NCBI GenBank assembly: GCA_029204045.2
Contig: CM055073.1
Span: forward strand, 29,746,599-29,810,598
Direction: 5' to 3'
Source: Tillandsia leiboldiana
Lineage: Eukaryota; Streptophyta; Magnoliopsida; Poales; Bromeliaceae
Length of the DNA stretch: 64,000 bases
The position numbers were made by a program, and so were the translations under genes. Under the pieces are notes generated by a model. That model made no database searches. It was not told the DNA's origin and saw nothing but the letters and a program-made list of their open reading frames with translations. This document shows, one piece after another, positions 33,570-45,128 of this stretch (positions are counted from its first letter, which is position 1; every line of letters starts with the position of its first letter).

Positions 33570-35660
33570 CTAAAACTCCGGCACCACCGCCCGGAAAACG
33601 AGCCCCCTCGCCTTGCCGGAGCAGAGCAAGGTGACGATCGACACATAAAAGCTCGTCACCGCGCTAATCCAATACGCCCCGATCGAAACCCAGCCCTTCT
33701 CCACTCCTCCACTGCCACCGCCGCCGACTCCCGAATCCTCCGCCGCCGCCGCCGCCGCCTCCCCCTCCGGCATCTTCGCCTCCGCCGCGCAATCCGCAGA
33801 GGCCAACTCCACGCAGAGGCGCGGGTTCCCGGCGAACGCTCCCGGGAATTTACTCATCCCGGCGTGCGGTACCTCCCCCGACAAGGCATTGTGCGCGAGG
33901 TCGAGCCATTTGAGGCGCTCCAACCTCTCCATCTCCGCCGGCACCCGGCCGTCGAGATTGTTATACGAAAGATTGAGATACTCCAACCCCCTCAGCCCAA
34001 AGAGACCCTCCGGGATGTTCCCGCGGATGGCATTCCGGGATAAGTCAATCCCCACCGCCGACACAATCGAGTATTCGAGATCCAGCTGCCGGGTTCCGGT
34101 GGCGAGGTCCACCGACGCCCAAACGGCGAATCCGGTGGAGGGAATTGCCGCGCCCTGCGACGGGTCGCGGGTCCGGTTATCGTTGAATTCGGCGCTCACA
34201 TTGAAATCCCCGTCGGGGATGAAGCCGGCGAGCCGGTTATCGGACAGGTCGAGCCAGCGGAGGGACGGGAAGGAGAAGATCCAATCCGGGAGTTCCCCGG
34301 AGAGGCGGTTGGATGCGAGGGAGAGCGAGCGGAGGCTCTGCCACTTGAGCACGGCGCCGCTGAGCTCCCCCGTGAGCTCGTTGCCGCTGAGGTCGACGAC
34401 CTCGAGCGACTTGCACCCGGCGAGCGGGAGCGGGATCTCGCCGGAGATCCGGTTCCCCGAGAGGTCGAGGATCCGGAGGCTATCGAGCGCGTCGAGCTCC
34501 GGGCGCAGGGAGCCTGAGAGCTTGTTGCGGCCGAGATGGAGCAGCGTCAGCTGGAAGCAGCCGGCGAGGCTCACCGGGATCGCGCCGGAGAGTCTGTTGT
34601 GGGATAAATCCAGGCCTTGCAGATAGGTCAAATTCCCGATCCCGGCGGGGATGTCGCCGGATAACTGGTTGTGCGAAAGGAAGAGCCCCTGCAAGCTCCG
34701 TAGCTCGGTGATCTCCTCCGGGATGGCGCCGGAGAAGCGGTTCCACGAGAGATGGAGGAGGATGAGGGCCGATCGCTCGGAATTCTCGACAATTCGGCTG
34801 GGGACGGGGCCGGAGAGGCGGTTGGAGCTCAAATCGAGGGCGAGGAGGCGGTCGGAGAAGGCGAGGCGCGGCGAGATCCGGTAGGAGAGGCGGTTGCCGG
34901 AGAGGTTGAGGGATCTGAGGGCCCGGAGATCGGCGAGGCAGGCGGGGACGCCGCCGGCGACGGCGTTGCCGGAGAGATCGAGCGCGGCGAGCGACCGCGA
35001 CGCGGCGGCGAAGCATGGGAGGGTGCCGGCGATCCGGTTCGCGGCGAGGTTGAGGGACTCGACCGGGGAGGCGACGTCGGCGAGGGTTCCGGTGAGGGCG
35101 AGGTTGTGGGAGAGGTCGAGGAGGCGGAGGTTGGGGAGGGCGAAGAGAGCGGCGGGGACGTCGCCATGGAAGGAGGCGAAGCTGAGGTCGAGGGCTGCGA
35201 GGTTGGAGAGGGAGGGGAGCCAGGGAGGGAGTGGGTGGCCGCGGCCAAGGGAGGGGTTACGGGAGAGGTTGAGGGAGCGGAGGTGGGGGGCTAGGGTTTG
35301 GAGGCAGGAGGGGAGTGGGCCGGAGAGGGAGTTGTGGGAGAGGTCTAGGGTTTGGAGGTGAGGGAGGAGGCAGAGGGAGATGGGGAGGAGCCCGGAGAGG
35401 GAGAGGGACGGTAGGGAGAGGGCGACCACGCGCCCGGTCCGGTTCGAGAGGCCCACGCCGCTCCAGGTTGCCCGGATCGCCCCGCTCCACGACGAGAGCG
35501 CGCCGCGCGGGTCGACGAGCTCCGCGCGCACGCGGACCAGCGCGCCGCGGTCGTCGCCGCCGCCGTTGCCCACGGCGACTGCGACGGCGGCGGAGGAGGC
35601 GGCGGCGGAGGAGGCGGCGCCGCCGAGGAAGACGAAGACGAAGACGAAGACGAAGTTCAT
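33570..35660 (-). CDS. CLV2: CLAVATA2-like leucine-rich-repeat receptor-like protein
   Basis: A single uninterrupted exon of 696 codons. Residues 1-30 form a hydrophobic, Ala/Val-rich signal peptide. They are followed by an N-terminal cap region and about 19-20 extracellular LRRs of the plant type (LxxLxLSxNxLSGxIP). An island near residues 490-530 (GDFNVSAEFNDNRT onward) precedes the last repeats (VGIDLSRNAIRGNIPEGLF, EYLNLSYNNLDG). Then come AGNPRLCVE, a Gly/Ala/Glu-rich linker, one transmembrane helix (about 657-678, ISAVTSFYVSIVTLLC) and a short cytoplasmic tail without a kinase. The pattern SPRLAFS ... LTYLQGLDLSHN ... RPELDALDSLRILDLS ... AGNPxLCVE is that of Arabidopsis CLAVATA2 and maize FASCIATED EAR2. 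In that family the protein acts at the plasma membrane with the CORYNE pseudokinase to perceive CLE peptides and restrain shoot-meristem size. Very GC-rich coding sequence amid AT-rich DNA is normal for a monocot single-exon gene. Oddity: the N-terminal cap lacks the usual cysteine pair (SSWSGAIRATWSGVGL). Confidence 0.93.
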   Translation of the reverse strand: MNFVFVFVFVFLGGAASSAAASSAAVAVAVGNGGGDDRGALVRVRAELVDPRGALSSWSGAIRATWSGVGLSNRTGRVVALSLPSLSLSGLLPISLCLLPHLQTLDLSHNSLSGPLPSCLQTLAPHLRSLNLSRNPSLGRGHPLPPWLPSLSNLAALDLSFASFHGDVPAALFALPNLRLLDLSHNLALTGTLADVASPVESLNLAANRIAGTLPCFAAASRSLAALDLSGNAVAGGVPACLADLRALRSLNLSGNRLSYRISPRLAFSDRLLALDLSSNRLSGPVPSRIVENSERSALILLHLSWNRFSGAIPEEITELRSLQGLFLSHNQLSGDIPAGIGNLTYLQGLDLSHNRLSGAIPVSLAGCFQLTLLHLGRNKLSGSLRPELDALDSLRILDLSGNRISGEIPLPLAGCKSLEVVDLSGNELTGELSGAVLKWQSLRSLSLASNRLSGELPDWIFSFPSLRWLDLSDNRLAGFIPDGDFNVSAEFNDNRTRDPSQGAAIPSTGFAVWASVDLATGTRQLDLEYSIVSAVGIDLSRNAIRGNIPEGLFGLRGLEYLNLSYNNLDGRVPAEMERLERLKWLDLAHNALSGEVPHAGMSKFPGAFAGNPRLCVELASADCAAEAKMPEGEAAAAAAEDSGVGGGGSGGVEKGWVSIGAYWISAVTSFYVSIVTLLCSGKARGLVFRAVVPEF

Positions 35661-35830
35661 GAGGTTAGGAATTAGGGTTTACGAAGGGTACATTGGAGGT
35701 GGGACGTGTGTGGGAAGAGTGGGGAGTGGGGAGTGAGGAATGGAGAATCTGGAGACTATTCCCGCGGCATCAGAGTGCTAAAAAGATGAGCAGAGAGAGA
35801 GAATCGAGAATTCCTAACACTAACACAAGT
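35661..35830 (-). promoter_or_regulatory. 5' leader of the CLAVATA2-like gene with a telo-box
   Basis: The GA-rich stretch directly upstream of the ATG looks like a 5' untranslated region. On the minus strand it carries AAACCCTAAT (35671-35680), the telo-box common in leaders of plant growth genes. No TATA element could be fixed with confidence. Confidence 0.4.
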
Positions 35831-36379
35831 GATGCAAAAGATTTAAACAGATAATATTTGTATTTGTTGAGTTTTCAAATTTAAAATTTAATTATTTTAT
35901 ATTTTTAACTAAATTTATTTATTAAAAGAAATTGAACGAGTATTATTTTTTTTTTTTTTTCCTTAAAAAATAAGTTATACTTTTGAAAATAGCAGTTGCT
36001 ATTCTAATATTCCTCTTTTCTTATTTGAATGAGTAATGCTATTCATTCTCTCTCTCAACAGGAGTATACTTTTGAAAAAAAAAGATGAATGTCAGGCCAC
36101 AAAGTTTCTTATTTTAATGAGTAATGCTATTCATTCTCTCAAAAGAGTGTGTGATGTATACTTTATCTATTTAAAAATAATATGTTTTTTATTAATTATT
36201 TTAAAGTGATCAGTAAAATTTATCTTATTTTTGAATTGATGAGAGTAAGATGTATATTTTTTTTAGAATATACAAGACGTATTTTTTTATTTTAATTTTG
36301 GTAAAATCTTACCGAATTTATTTATTTGAATTATGACTTATTTTGAATCAACTATCTAGTTTTTTTAAAGTTTAATTTG
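35831..36379. other. AT-rich intergenic sequence with MITE-like pieces
   Basis: The word gagtaatgctattcattctc occurs twice (about 36030 and 36119). It resembles the ends of the GAGCAAT-type MITEs, but I cannot define a complete element. Confidence 0.4.
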
Positions 36380-36841
36380 ATAAATTACACTTTTGATCCT
36401 CACATTATGAGGCGGCCGCACTTTAGTATTTAAATTTTAATTTTTTATAATTTTTTATTCGAAGCGTGATATTTCAATCCTCAAACTTTAATTAGTTGCG
36501 ATTAGATAAGTGATATTTTAGCTTTGGAACTTTTTAATTTATAACAATATTCTATTTGATAATACAATAATAATTAAAATACTATATTACCTCAATAATA
36601 ATAATTCATCAATACTTATTCAAAAAAATTGTATCGAGTGATTTAATTGCAACAATTTAGAAAGTTCGAAAGCTAAAGTATCACATGCCTTATAGTTTGA
36701 ACCAGAAATTACATTTAATTAAAATTTCAGAACTAGAGTGCCAAGCACCTCACAATTCGAGTAAAAAATTATAACAAATTAAGATTTGAAAATTAAAATG
36801 CCACATGCCTTATAGTTTGAGGGCCAAAAGTGTAATTTACT
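36380..36841. mobile_element. MITE with TAAATTACACTTTTG ends
   Basis: Left end taaattacacttttgatcct and the reverse complement of the right end (taaattacacttttggccct) are inverted repeats, extending through a tatgaggc / tataaggc word. About 460 bp, AT-rich, with an internally repeated tttagaaagttcgaaagcta-type unit. No coding capacity. Confidence 0.65.
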
Positions 36842-37907
36842 ATAAAGGTATCTTTTGGAATTAGAGGATAGCGGAAATTTATAAACTGTATAGCCAACGT
36901 ATCCAAGAACCGAAATTGGATCCTTCTTGTTGCAAATCGGATGGGCAAATCGGATCGAATGCGAAAAGGGCTACCAGAGTACTCTTCTATGTTCACAGTC
37001 TAAATATTTTTTCTTCTTGTGTATCGTATGTTGTATTCAACGTTTAGAAAAAGAGGTTATATTTATAGATTATTAGGGATATTCTCTTTCTCATGTAGAG
37101 ATAAAATAATATCAATTAGGATATGGATATGGATTAAGATATGTTTCTTAACCAATAAGAAACATATCCTTATCTTTAACCCATACAGATAAATTCTATC
37201 CTTATTCTTAACATATAAGGATAAAATTCGATTTTATCGTTAACGAAAAAGGATAAATCCTAATCCATATCTCATATGAATTGAGTCAAAATAGAATCGG
37301 CCTGTGACACACCACATGACAACAGTATCAAAAATGCTATGGTGCTGTAGAACTTCCACGGGAAAGGTATCTTAGGCTAAAGTTATGAATTCACTTAAAC
37401 ATGTCATATTAAGTGTTTTGTAACATTAAAAATTGAAAGGAATTGTATGAACTCTTAAATCCAAGGGCTAATGTTTTGCCCTTATCACATATCAATTCTT
37501 TTATAAAAAATACTTAAAACTCAAAGAATTTTATTAACGCTATAATAGAAGAGTGTAAATCATACAACTCTTTTTGGAGCGTATTCCTGGCATTTTTTTT
37601 TTTTCTTAAGTTTTCTGAGTAGGGAACAAGTTGGTTGAAGCTTCTTGGGCCCTTCAAATTTTAGAATCAGTAGTTTGGACCAGGACCAAAGTCATGTATT
37701 CGAGCCCAAACTCGTCATGATCTAAAAAATAGAAGCCCAAGCCTAACACTCCTACTTGGGCTATTATTAGACTCTACTTTGGCCCAAACTCCAATGTCCA
37801 TCTAGGACATGTAAAATTGAATTTTGAGTCCATGATTTTTTTTAGAAAAACTTGTACAGAAGAAGTTGGGAGAAACAAACAACTTTTTTTTATAAAAATC
37901 TACCAAA
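36842..37907. other. Intergenic sequence, unassigned repeat-like stretch
   Basis: 37020-37330 has repeated aaccaataagaaacatatcc / aaggataaattctatcc words and reads like a decayed retroelement end, but no paired repeat was found. Confidence 0.35.
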
Positions 37908-38008
37908 TGTAACGATCTGCAAAAAAAAATATTTAAGCTCAGTTATTATTATTAGTGTTCATATCTCTTATATACCCAATCGCAACGTGAGATTATTGAG
38001 GTGTCACA
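37908..38008 (+). repeat. Decayed TRIM-like solo LTR
   Basis: Runs from TGTAACGATCTGC to GAGGTGTCACA and shares gttattattattagtgttcat with the 154-bp solo LTR at 62923-63076. It is shorter by an internal deletion, with no recognisable target duplication. Confidence 0.5.
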
Positions 38009-38363
38009 GACTCTCTCGTTCTCATCAGCGCAGACACCCACACAGTCCAAGATTATTCGACGATGTGAAACTAACTTGTCTCGTTAGTTTCATCATTCAG
38101 ATCCTGACATATATATATACCCTTCCACATTATCCTTCAGATTCTGGCCCAGCAATACAGAAAGCCTTGATGTTACATGCGCACTCATAATCTAACTCTT
38201 GTTGTGATCAATCACCATCTCATCTATAGTTTTCTCCCTACTTTTTTTTTGTCTCTACTTGAAAAGCTTAGTGCTTTGCTTGGACCAGCTTAAGCGATAG
38301 GATAATACCTTTCTTCACTTTTGCATAGCGCATGGCATTGCATGGCCGACCACAAATAATAAT

Positions 38364-38370
38364 ATAACAT
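38364..38370. repeat. Left target-site duplication of telomere-repeat MITE copy 2
   Basis: ATAACAT, repeated exactly at 39002-39008. It can be read as 8 bp (TATAACAT) if one terminal T is assigned to the flank. Confidence 0.85.
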
Positions 38371-39001
38371 AGGGGCAATTTCCTACGTACCCCTAAAAAT
38401 TTTCCTGTTTTCAGATTTATCCCTCTTAGAAAGCTAATATTAAAACTACCCTTCTTACGTTCCAACTTCTTTCCAAAATACCCCTGAAGTTAAACTCTGT
38501 TAGTGTACCGTTTGGAACTGCCGTTATCTGTGTGTAATTACTATTTTGCTCTTTCAAATATACCCTAAACCCTAAAATCCTAAACCCCTAAACCCTAAAA
38601 CCCTAAACCCTAAATCCTAAACCCTAAAACCCTAAACCCTAAACTCTAAAATCCTAAAAAATCCTAAACCCTAGACCCTAAAACCCTAAACCCTAAACCC
38701 TAGACCCTAGAACCCTAAAAAATCATAAATCCTAAACCCTAAAATCCTAAACCCTAAAATCCTAAAAAATTCTAAACCCTAAACCCTAAATCCTAAACCC
38801 GGACAAAATAGGTATATCTGATAGTTTTCAACTCCGATTATTATTTAACTCTAGTTTAACCCTAGTTAACTTAACAAAGGGAAACGGTAGGGATATTTTT
38901 AATAACGGTGGAACGTATGAAGGGTATATTGGAAAGAAAAAAATAAGAGGGGTAAATCAGATATTTCTTCATATTTCAGGGGTACACAGGCAATTATCCC
39001 T
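38371..39001 (-). mobile_element. MITE carrying degenerate telomere repeats, copy 2
   Basis: Inverted relative to 224-861. Begins AGGGGCAATTTCCTACGTAC and ends with the complement of AGGGATAATTGCCTGTG. The core (about 38563-38805) is a CCCTAAA array. The sequence between core and ends matches copy 1 (for example the aacggcagttccaaacggta region in complement). The flanking ATAACAT duplication proves it moved as a unit. Confidence 0.85.
38563..38805 (-). repeat. Interstitial telomere-like (CCCTAAA)n array
   Basis: Degenerate plant telomere units in the orientation opposite to 426-672, wholly inside the MITE. Confidence 0.85.
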
Positions 39002-39008
39002 ATAACAT

Positions 39009-39755
39009 ATATAACTACTGAACCATGCACATCTAATCCAAAACCGAGAAAACTAGCTTTAAAACGTTTTCTCTAATCCTCTCGATTTTTAAGTCATGAA
39101 TTGATGAATCATCTCCACATGCATTTCTCTAACACGTTTTAATTTTTCAAACGCTTTAAAAATAACCCACACCAAATCAGTTCCCGCCACACTAATCAAA
39201 ATAAATAATTAATAGCCAACAATCAGTAAACTGTTTGCTCTAATACCAAATGGTGGAACATCATAATTTGGTTGAGATAACTTGTTCCACGTCTCTTATA
39301 TCTAAAATATCTTCTTATCTGTATTAACAACTGAATGAATCATTAATTAGTTGGGCGTGTTAAGTTAAAATGATTAAAAGGTCACTCACTTAACTTGAAA
39401 CTTTTTATAAAAAAAAATAATTATTTGACACACAGTGAGTTTGAAAGTGACATCCTACAGCAAACAGAGGACAAGTACAAACTGGGTTTTATAATATGAC
39501 TCTTAATTTAGCATATGTAGATTAAACTAATTTACATCTTTTCACATAATTAATCAATTCATGTAGATCACACTCATTTTTAAAAGATAAGATGATTGCA
39601 TTCATACTGAACTTGACCTAATAAGAAATTTATAAAAAAATATGAAAAATATATATATATATATATATTATATATGAAAAATGTTAGGGTGGGGTGAATT
39701 TCACTCGTCACTAATTCGATGTGACGAGTGGATGAATACCCACCTAGCATTGCTC

Positions 39756-39835
<80 letters not shown>

Positions 39836-40161
39836 TGGTTGTATTCATCTCAACACAACTTTGAATCTTTGACCAAAAAGTTAAAAATAAAATAAAATAA
39901 TCCATACAAAATATTGACCAAATTAAAAGGAACCTCCCAAGTCTAGAAAAATTAAGAGAAAAAAAAAAAAAAAAAGTCAAACCAATATCAACCACATCTA
40001 AAAGAAAATATGATCGCCAACTCACAAAATTAATTAATATACCATTATATACTAATTCAAATATTGAAGTAATTTATAATTAAATTATTGGAGGCAAGCT
40101 TAATTAATGGAGAGTAAATGGTTCTTGGAATATCTTAATTAATTGCTTCTATTAAACAACT
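39009..40161. other. AT-rich intergenic sequence with (TA)n run
   Basis: No coding region supported. A (TA)n microsatellite lies at 39758-39831, and a shorter one at about 39650-39672. Confidence 0.6.
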
Positions 40162-40166
40162 CTCTA

Positions 40167-40743
40167 TGTGACACCCCCGGAATTTAGATTAGTCTTATAT
40201 ATAAATGATATAATAGGACTAAATCTCTTAACCCGGCTGTAGCATTTTGGATGGTAGCAAGATCCAAGAGGAACATGAGAGTTAACGTGCTAGAGCTAGA
40301 GTAGTTCTAGGATGGGTGACCCCCTGGGAAGTGGGGCGTCACAGTTGGTATCAGAGCCATTCACCAGCCGGAAATGTAAGATGAGTCTCGGCTGAGCCAG
40401 AGTAATATAGCGGGTAGAGCGAGGCTCCCCGGCTAATGATCGTTGTGGGTGGAGTGCAGCTCCCCACAACGTCGGCTAAGGCTAGCGAGACGAGTCTCAC
40501 ATCGCCTGGTGCTTGTGAGTGTGCTTGAGCCTGACGTGGACGTCAGGGCTTAAAGGGGGGAAGAATGTGACACCCCCGGAATTTGGATTAGTTCTATATA
40601 TAAATGATATAATAGGACTAAATCTCTTAACCTGGCTATAGCATTTTGGATGGTAGCAAGATCCAAGAGGAACATGAGAGTTAAGCGTGCTAGAGCTAGA
40701 GTAGTTCTAGGATGGGTGACCCCCTGAAAAGTGGGGCGTCACA
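40167..40743 (+). mobile_element. Complete TRIM (terminal-repeat retrotransposon in miniature)
   Basis: Two near-identical LTRs, 40167-40343 (177 bp) and 40566-40743 (178 bp), each TGTGACACCCCCGG to GGGGCGTCACA. A primer site TGGTATCAGAGCC lies at 40346-40358 and a polypurine tract AAAGGGGGGAAG just before the 3' LTR. Perfect 5-bp target duplications CTCTA flank it (40162-40166 and 40744-40748). The 222-bp interior holds no reading frame. Such elements move only with proteins supplied by autonomous LTR retrotransposons. Confidence 0.95.
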
Positions 40744-41216
40744 CTCTACATGATGATTTAACTGGAATGTAATCTTATTTAGAAAATATAATAATATGAT
40801 ATTATATATTTTCTTAGTGCGCTAATCAACAGCTATATATGTTTCCAACCTGGATTAATTAGTGATTATCCTTTTGAGTTGACCTTTTTATTCTTTCTAT
40901 ATTTTTTTGCTAATCAATTAACTATCTAAGAAACTTAATTACCATGGGATACATGACCCCATATTTTGATATATTCACGATTAAACACACTGCCAAGGTA
41001 CTGAGAGAAACTCCAAATCAACATGAATTTATCTGTTTACTCGTTTCACTACAACAAAATTAAATTATAATTAAGGACATATTTTTGTGACACTATTGTG
41101 TAAGTATTCTATCTATATTTCATTTTTATTTAAAATTAGGTTATAGAAACACATTTTTAGGACACATTACAATAATATGTCGTTATACACCCTAACGATT
41201 GCATATATAGCGACAC

Positions 41217-41219
41217 TAA
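41217..41219. repeat. Left TAA target duplication of the Harbinger element
   Basis: TAA, repeated at 51266-51268; TAA/TTA is the signature target of PIF/Harbinger elements. Confidence 0.85.
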
Positions 41220-42103
41220 GGCTCCGTTTGGTAACAGGAATTGGAAAATTTTGTCATACCGGGGATAGGTATAGATTCTGGTATTAGCTGGAATTGGTGT
41301 AAATTTGCGTTTGGTTCGTTTTATGAGTTATACCGGAATTAAAGTAAATTGTGTTTGGTAAATTATATAGGAATAAGGAGAATAGGAAGAATTGGTAAAA
41401 ATTGTATTTGGTTGAGTATAGAGGAATAAGAAGAATTGATAAGTGATAAATTTGTATATTGACTATTTTGCCCTTTATGATATAATTTATAAATAAAATA
41501 ATTAATTATATTAAACAACCTAATAATAAATTTAAAATATTATTTAAATTTGTAAAAAATATTTAAAAATATATAATAAATAAATAAAAGTACTTACAAA
41601 TTTTTTAAAATTATATATTAAAATATTTAAAATGTTTGATTGTTTATCATTTTAAAACCATTAATCAAAAGATAAGCAAATTCTAATTTTTTCTTTTAAA
41701 AATTTTGTATCATTCTTAAATATTTGTAAATAATTTTATACTATTTTAATATTGCCCCATTTATAGGACCAACATAATAATTAGCATATTCAATCACATA
41801 CAATTCAGTCCATTATGGTCATAAAGATCAGAAAATAATAACTCATTTACATACAATTCCATTGTAATCATATTTCAGTTCAATACACATCAGAAAAGTC
41901 CATTACATACAATCCCATTGTAATGATAATTCAGTTCAATACACATAAGAAAAAGTCCAATACATACAATCCCATTGTAATCATAATTCAGTTCAATACA
42001 CATATAAGAAGAATCCTTTACATAAGTAATCATAATTCAGTTCAATCACATATATTACACATTTCTTACATTGCAATCAAATATATAACTAACTGCGATT
42101 ATT

Positions 42104-43491
42104 TCATAACTCGTCTTTTATAATTGTGCGCAACGCGTCGCCTCTGTTTGACTCAGTAGTACCAACACTATGAACCGTTTCCTCGACATCTAATTCTACA
42201 TTTGGTTCTTCCTCTATCACATCGTTAAATATGGCATCCGCACCGGAGTGTCGTCGAATAAAATTATGTATAACACAACATGCCATCGCAATCTGGCATT
42301 GGACTTTATATGGAAAGGGTGTTGCAACAGTCAAGATCTTGAACCGTTTTTTTAAAATACCGAATGTTTTCTCCACCACATTTCTCAACTGTGCATGTCG
42401 ATGATTATATAGGTCGCGCGGACTACTATGAGTGCGAACCCCTGTGCTTCCCTGAAATTGGCTAATATGGTAACGCTCCCCCCGATATGGTGCAAGAAAT
42501 CTGTGTGTATTTGCATAGCCAGAATCTACCAAATAATATTTGCCTATACATTTTACACAACATTTACAATGTTAAAATCTATATTCCCCATCAATAAAGA
42601 AATGCAAAATAAAAAATTCTGTGTACAATATACCTTCAGGCACAGTGAATCCTCCAGTTTCGCATGCCCAACGGAGTACTCTCATGTCAGCTGCAGATCC
42701 CTCCCAACCAGTGCAGACAAATAGAAAGTTGTGATCAAAGGATACTGCAGCCATCATGTTTTGCGAAGTAAATCCTTTGCGATTCCGGAATCTCGGTTGC
42801 TTGCTCTTGCTGACAACCACCGGAAGATGTGTCCCATCTATTGCACCAATTGCATTCTGACAATAAACATGAAACAACATGCAGGCAATTATTATAATGA
42901 ACACTGGTGACATATAAATAAGTGAAGTAAAAAATATAAAAGCATACATACCTTGAATGGGTGAAAATTGATATTATCTCTAATCCGGGCATGCACCGAC
43001 ACATTATTCGCCGGAATTGTTATGTAATCGTCTTTCAACATCACAATCGCCCGAAGCACATTGTTGAAATGTCGACTGATAGTTTCACCCGAATGTTGAA
43101 ATGTTTCAGCGATTACCCTATTAGCCACCCCATGTCCAACACAAAACATAAAAATTCCCAACTGTTCCTCAATTGTCATATGGCGTGTGTTTTGTAACAA
43201 TCCCTTTTGGACTAGCTCATCGCGAAGTGCGATGAAAGTCGTTGTTCGCATTCGAAACTGGTCGTACCCACGATCTGGATGGCCATTCAATATATCACAT
43301 ATCACCTGGTGCCCTGTGAATGGGCGGGTTCGACACGGTTGCTTGTCGACAGTATGGGTAGATGTAAAGTAACCTTCCTCAACCAACATCGCTAATACCT
43401 CATCCCAATAGTCGTCATCATCATCTAAAAGCTCCCTTATTATGGTATTGATTTTGGAGGAAAACACATGACCATGATTCGTATCACCCAT
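42104..43491 (-). CDS. PIF/Harbinger transposase (DDE superfamily, three exons)
   Basis: Exons 43491-42952, 42856-42634 and 42543-42104 join in phase through GT-AG introns (CAAG|GTATGTATG ... TTGTCAG; GAAG|GTATATTG ... TATAG), giving 400 residues. The N-terminal part (MGDTNHGHVFSSKINTIIRE onward) contains the helix-rich region normally preceding the nuclease. The catalytic triad is visible: Asp in NAIGAIDGTHLPV, Asp in KYYLVDSGYANTHRF, Glu in NVVEKTFGILKKRF. It would cut and rejoin the element's ends, with the Myb-type partner aiding DNA binding and nuclear entry. No stop or frameshift is seen, so the enzyme may still be functional. Intron calls are from consensus sites only. Confidence 0.88.
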
Positions 43492-44247
43492 TAATGCTGT
43501 AAGTACAATATATATTCAACATTGACAAGCGCAACATATGACGTTGTAATATAACAATAATTCAAGCATGCTTGTTAATATAGTCGATGATTAAAGAGAA
43601 CATCTAACAGCATTCAAACATAATTGAAATGTCTTATGAGCATATTACATGATGATTCAAAAGTAAATCTAACAGCGTTCAAACAAAGTCATACACATTA
43701 AAAACAAAAACTAATGTCCAGGAAAAAATGGCCTATATACAGACGATTGCATTGACACTTGACGCTCAACCCACGCTATTGCCATCTCGTCGTTCATTGT
43801 CATAAACAGTTCACGATTATTAAGATCTTTGAGTGCATCCCCGACATACAGTGCTTTTTCTGTAGTCATGCCTGGCATCGCATAGACTCGGCTCATGCAA
43901 ATGGAAATTGTTGGAATACTACTTTTGCAGTCCTTTTCATATTGATACATTTCACGTGCCAGTTCAAGTTTTTGCTTGCCTAGATCAACAAGTTCAGATA
44001 ATACACTAATACTAGCTTCTGGTTTGTGGCGGCGTCCCCCAGAGGACGCGGTAGGTTTGGGTTGAGGGTTTGTAGGTGGTGGAGAGCGTGGTCGTTTGCT
44101 TCCTGAGCTATGCCCGCTCCCGCTTGCAGTACCTCCGACATTGGGGATGTCAGGAGTTGAAGATGGATAGTCGGAGGTTTGTGTCGCCCCTGTATTTGCA
44201 TATTGAGGGGCTGCAGAAGCACCTGCTTCAAATTGATTTTGTGAGAT

Positions 44248-44252
44248 ATTAA
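44248..44252. repeat. Left target-site duplication of the solo LTR
   Basis: ATTAA, repeated at 48426-48430. Confidence 0.9.
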
Positions 44253-44999
44253 TGTCACGCCCCGGGGTCGAAACTGCGACCCGGCTCGCCAACAGATCCG
44301 CCACCTATGCCAAACCCGCATAGGCGAAGCGTCCTAACTGCAAGAGAAGTACTACAGCTAAACAGATATCAGAGCTAAAAATAAAAAGTCTGCTGTATAA
44401 CTAAATCAATCACTGTACAACTGGAAATAATACAACAATGTCCGTCTCCCAAAAAGATAATCATACAATATCCTCATATACAAACTCAGAACTCAACCGG
44501 GAGGTATCTCCAATAAATACATCAGTGTACAGGCTCTCAATACATAACAATCCTCACTACAACAGTCTCTCAAAGAAGGAAAATAAAATAACTAATCTAC
44601 TGAAGCTCTCCTCTGAAGGGGTACCGCTACACTCCAACGACGGGTAGGGAACTAGCTCGCGACTCCCTCGCTCGGTCAGAAGGATCAGCAACAGGAACAA
44701 CAGGAACCAGAGTAGAAGTTCCTGTGGGAAAAGACACCACGACGGGTGTGAGAACTACGTCCCAAGTAGTTCTCAGTGGGTACCGCCAACAAGCCCGACG
44801 GTCTGCCCACTAAGTCCACTAGAGGCATAAAGTAACAAAAGCAGTGCTGTAAGGAAAGCTGGAAAAGTAAACTCTACAGCTACTATGCCTCTACCTAGAT
44901 GCTCAAGGAGTGGAACAGAAAGAACATGATGCCACAACTAACTCTCATCTCTGATCACCCAATCTGAACTGACTGCCTCATCAGGTCCAGTCAAGCCTG

Positions 45000-45128
45000 C
45001 GCCAACCTACTGCCGTTACGTCCCGGAGGAGCGGACTTACGTAGGACGTCCATGACTGCCAACATGCGCCAACCTACTGCCGTTACGTCCCGGAGGAGCG
45101 GACTTATGTAGGACGTCCATGACTGCCA
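45000..45128. repeat. 64-bp tandem duplication within the solo LTR
   Basis: Two adjacent units beginning gcgccaacctactgccgtta and ending ccatgactgccaaca differ at one site (ttacgtagg / ttatgtagg). Confidence 0.85.

Noticed and set aside
34480..35361. Plus- and other-frame open stretches over the CLAVATA2-like gene
   Set aside because: Shadows of the GC-rich LRR coding sequence; the minus frame at 33570-35660 carries the real LRR pattern.
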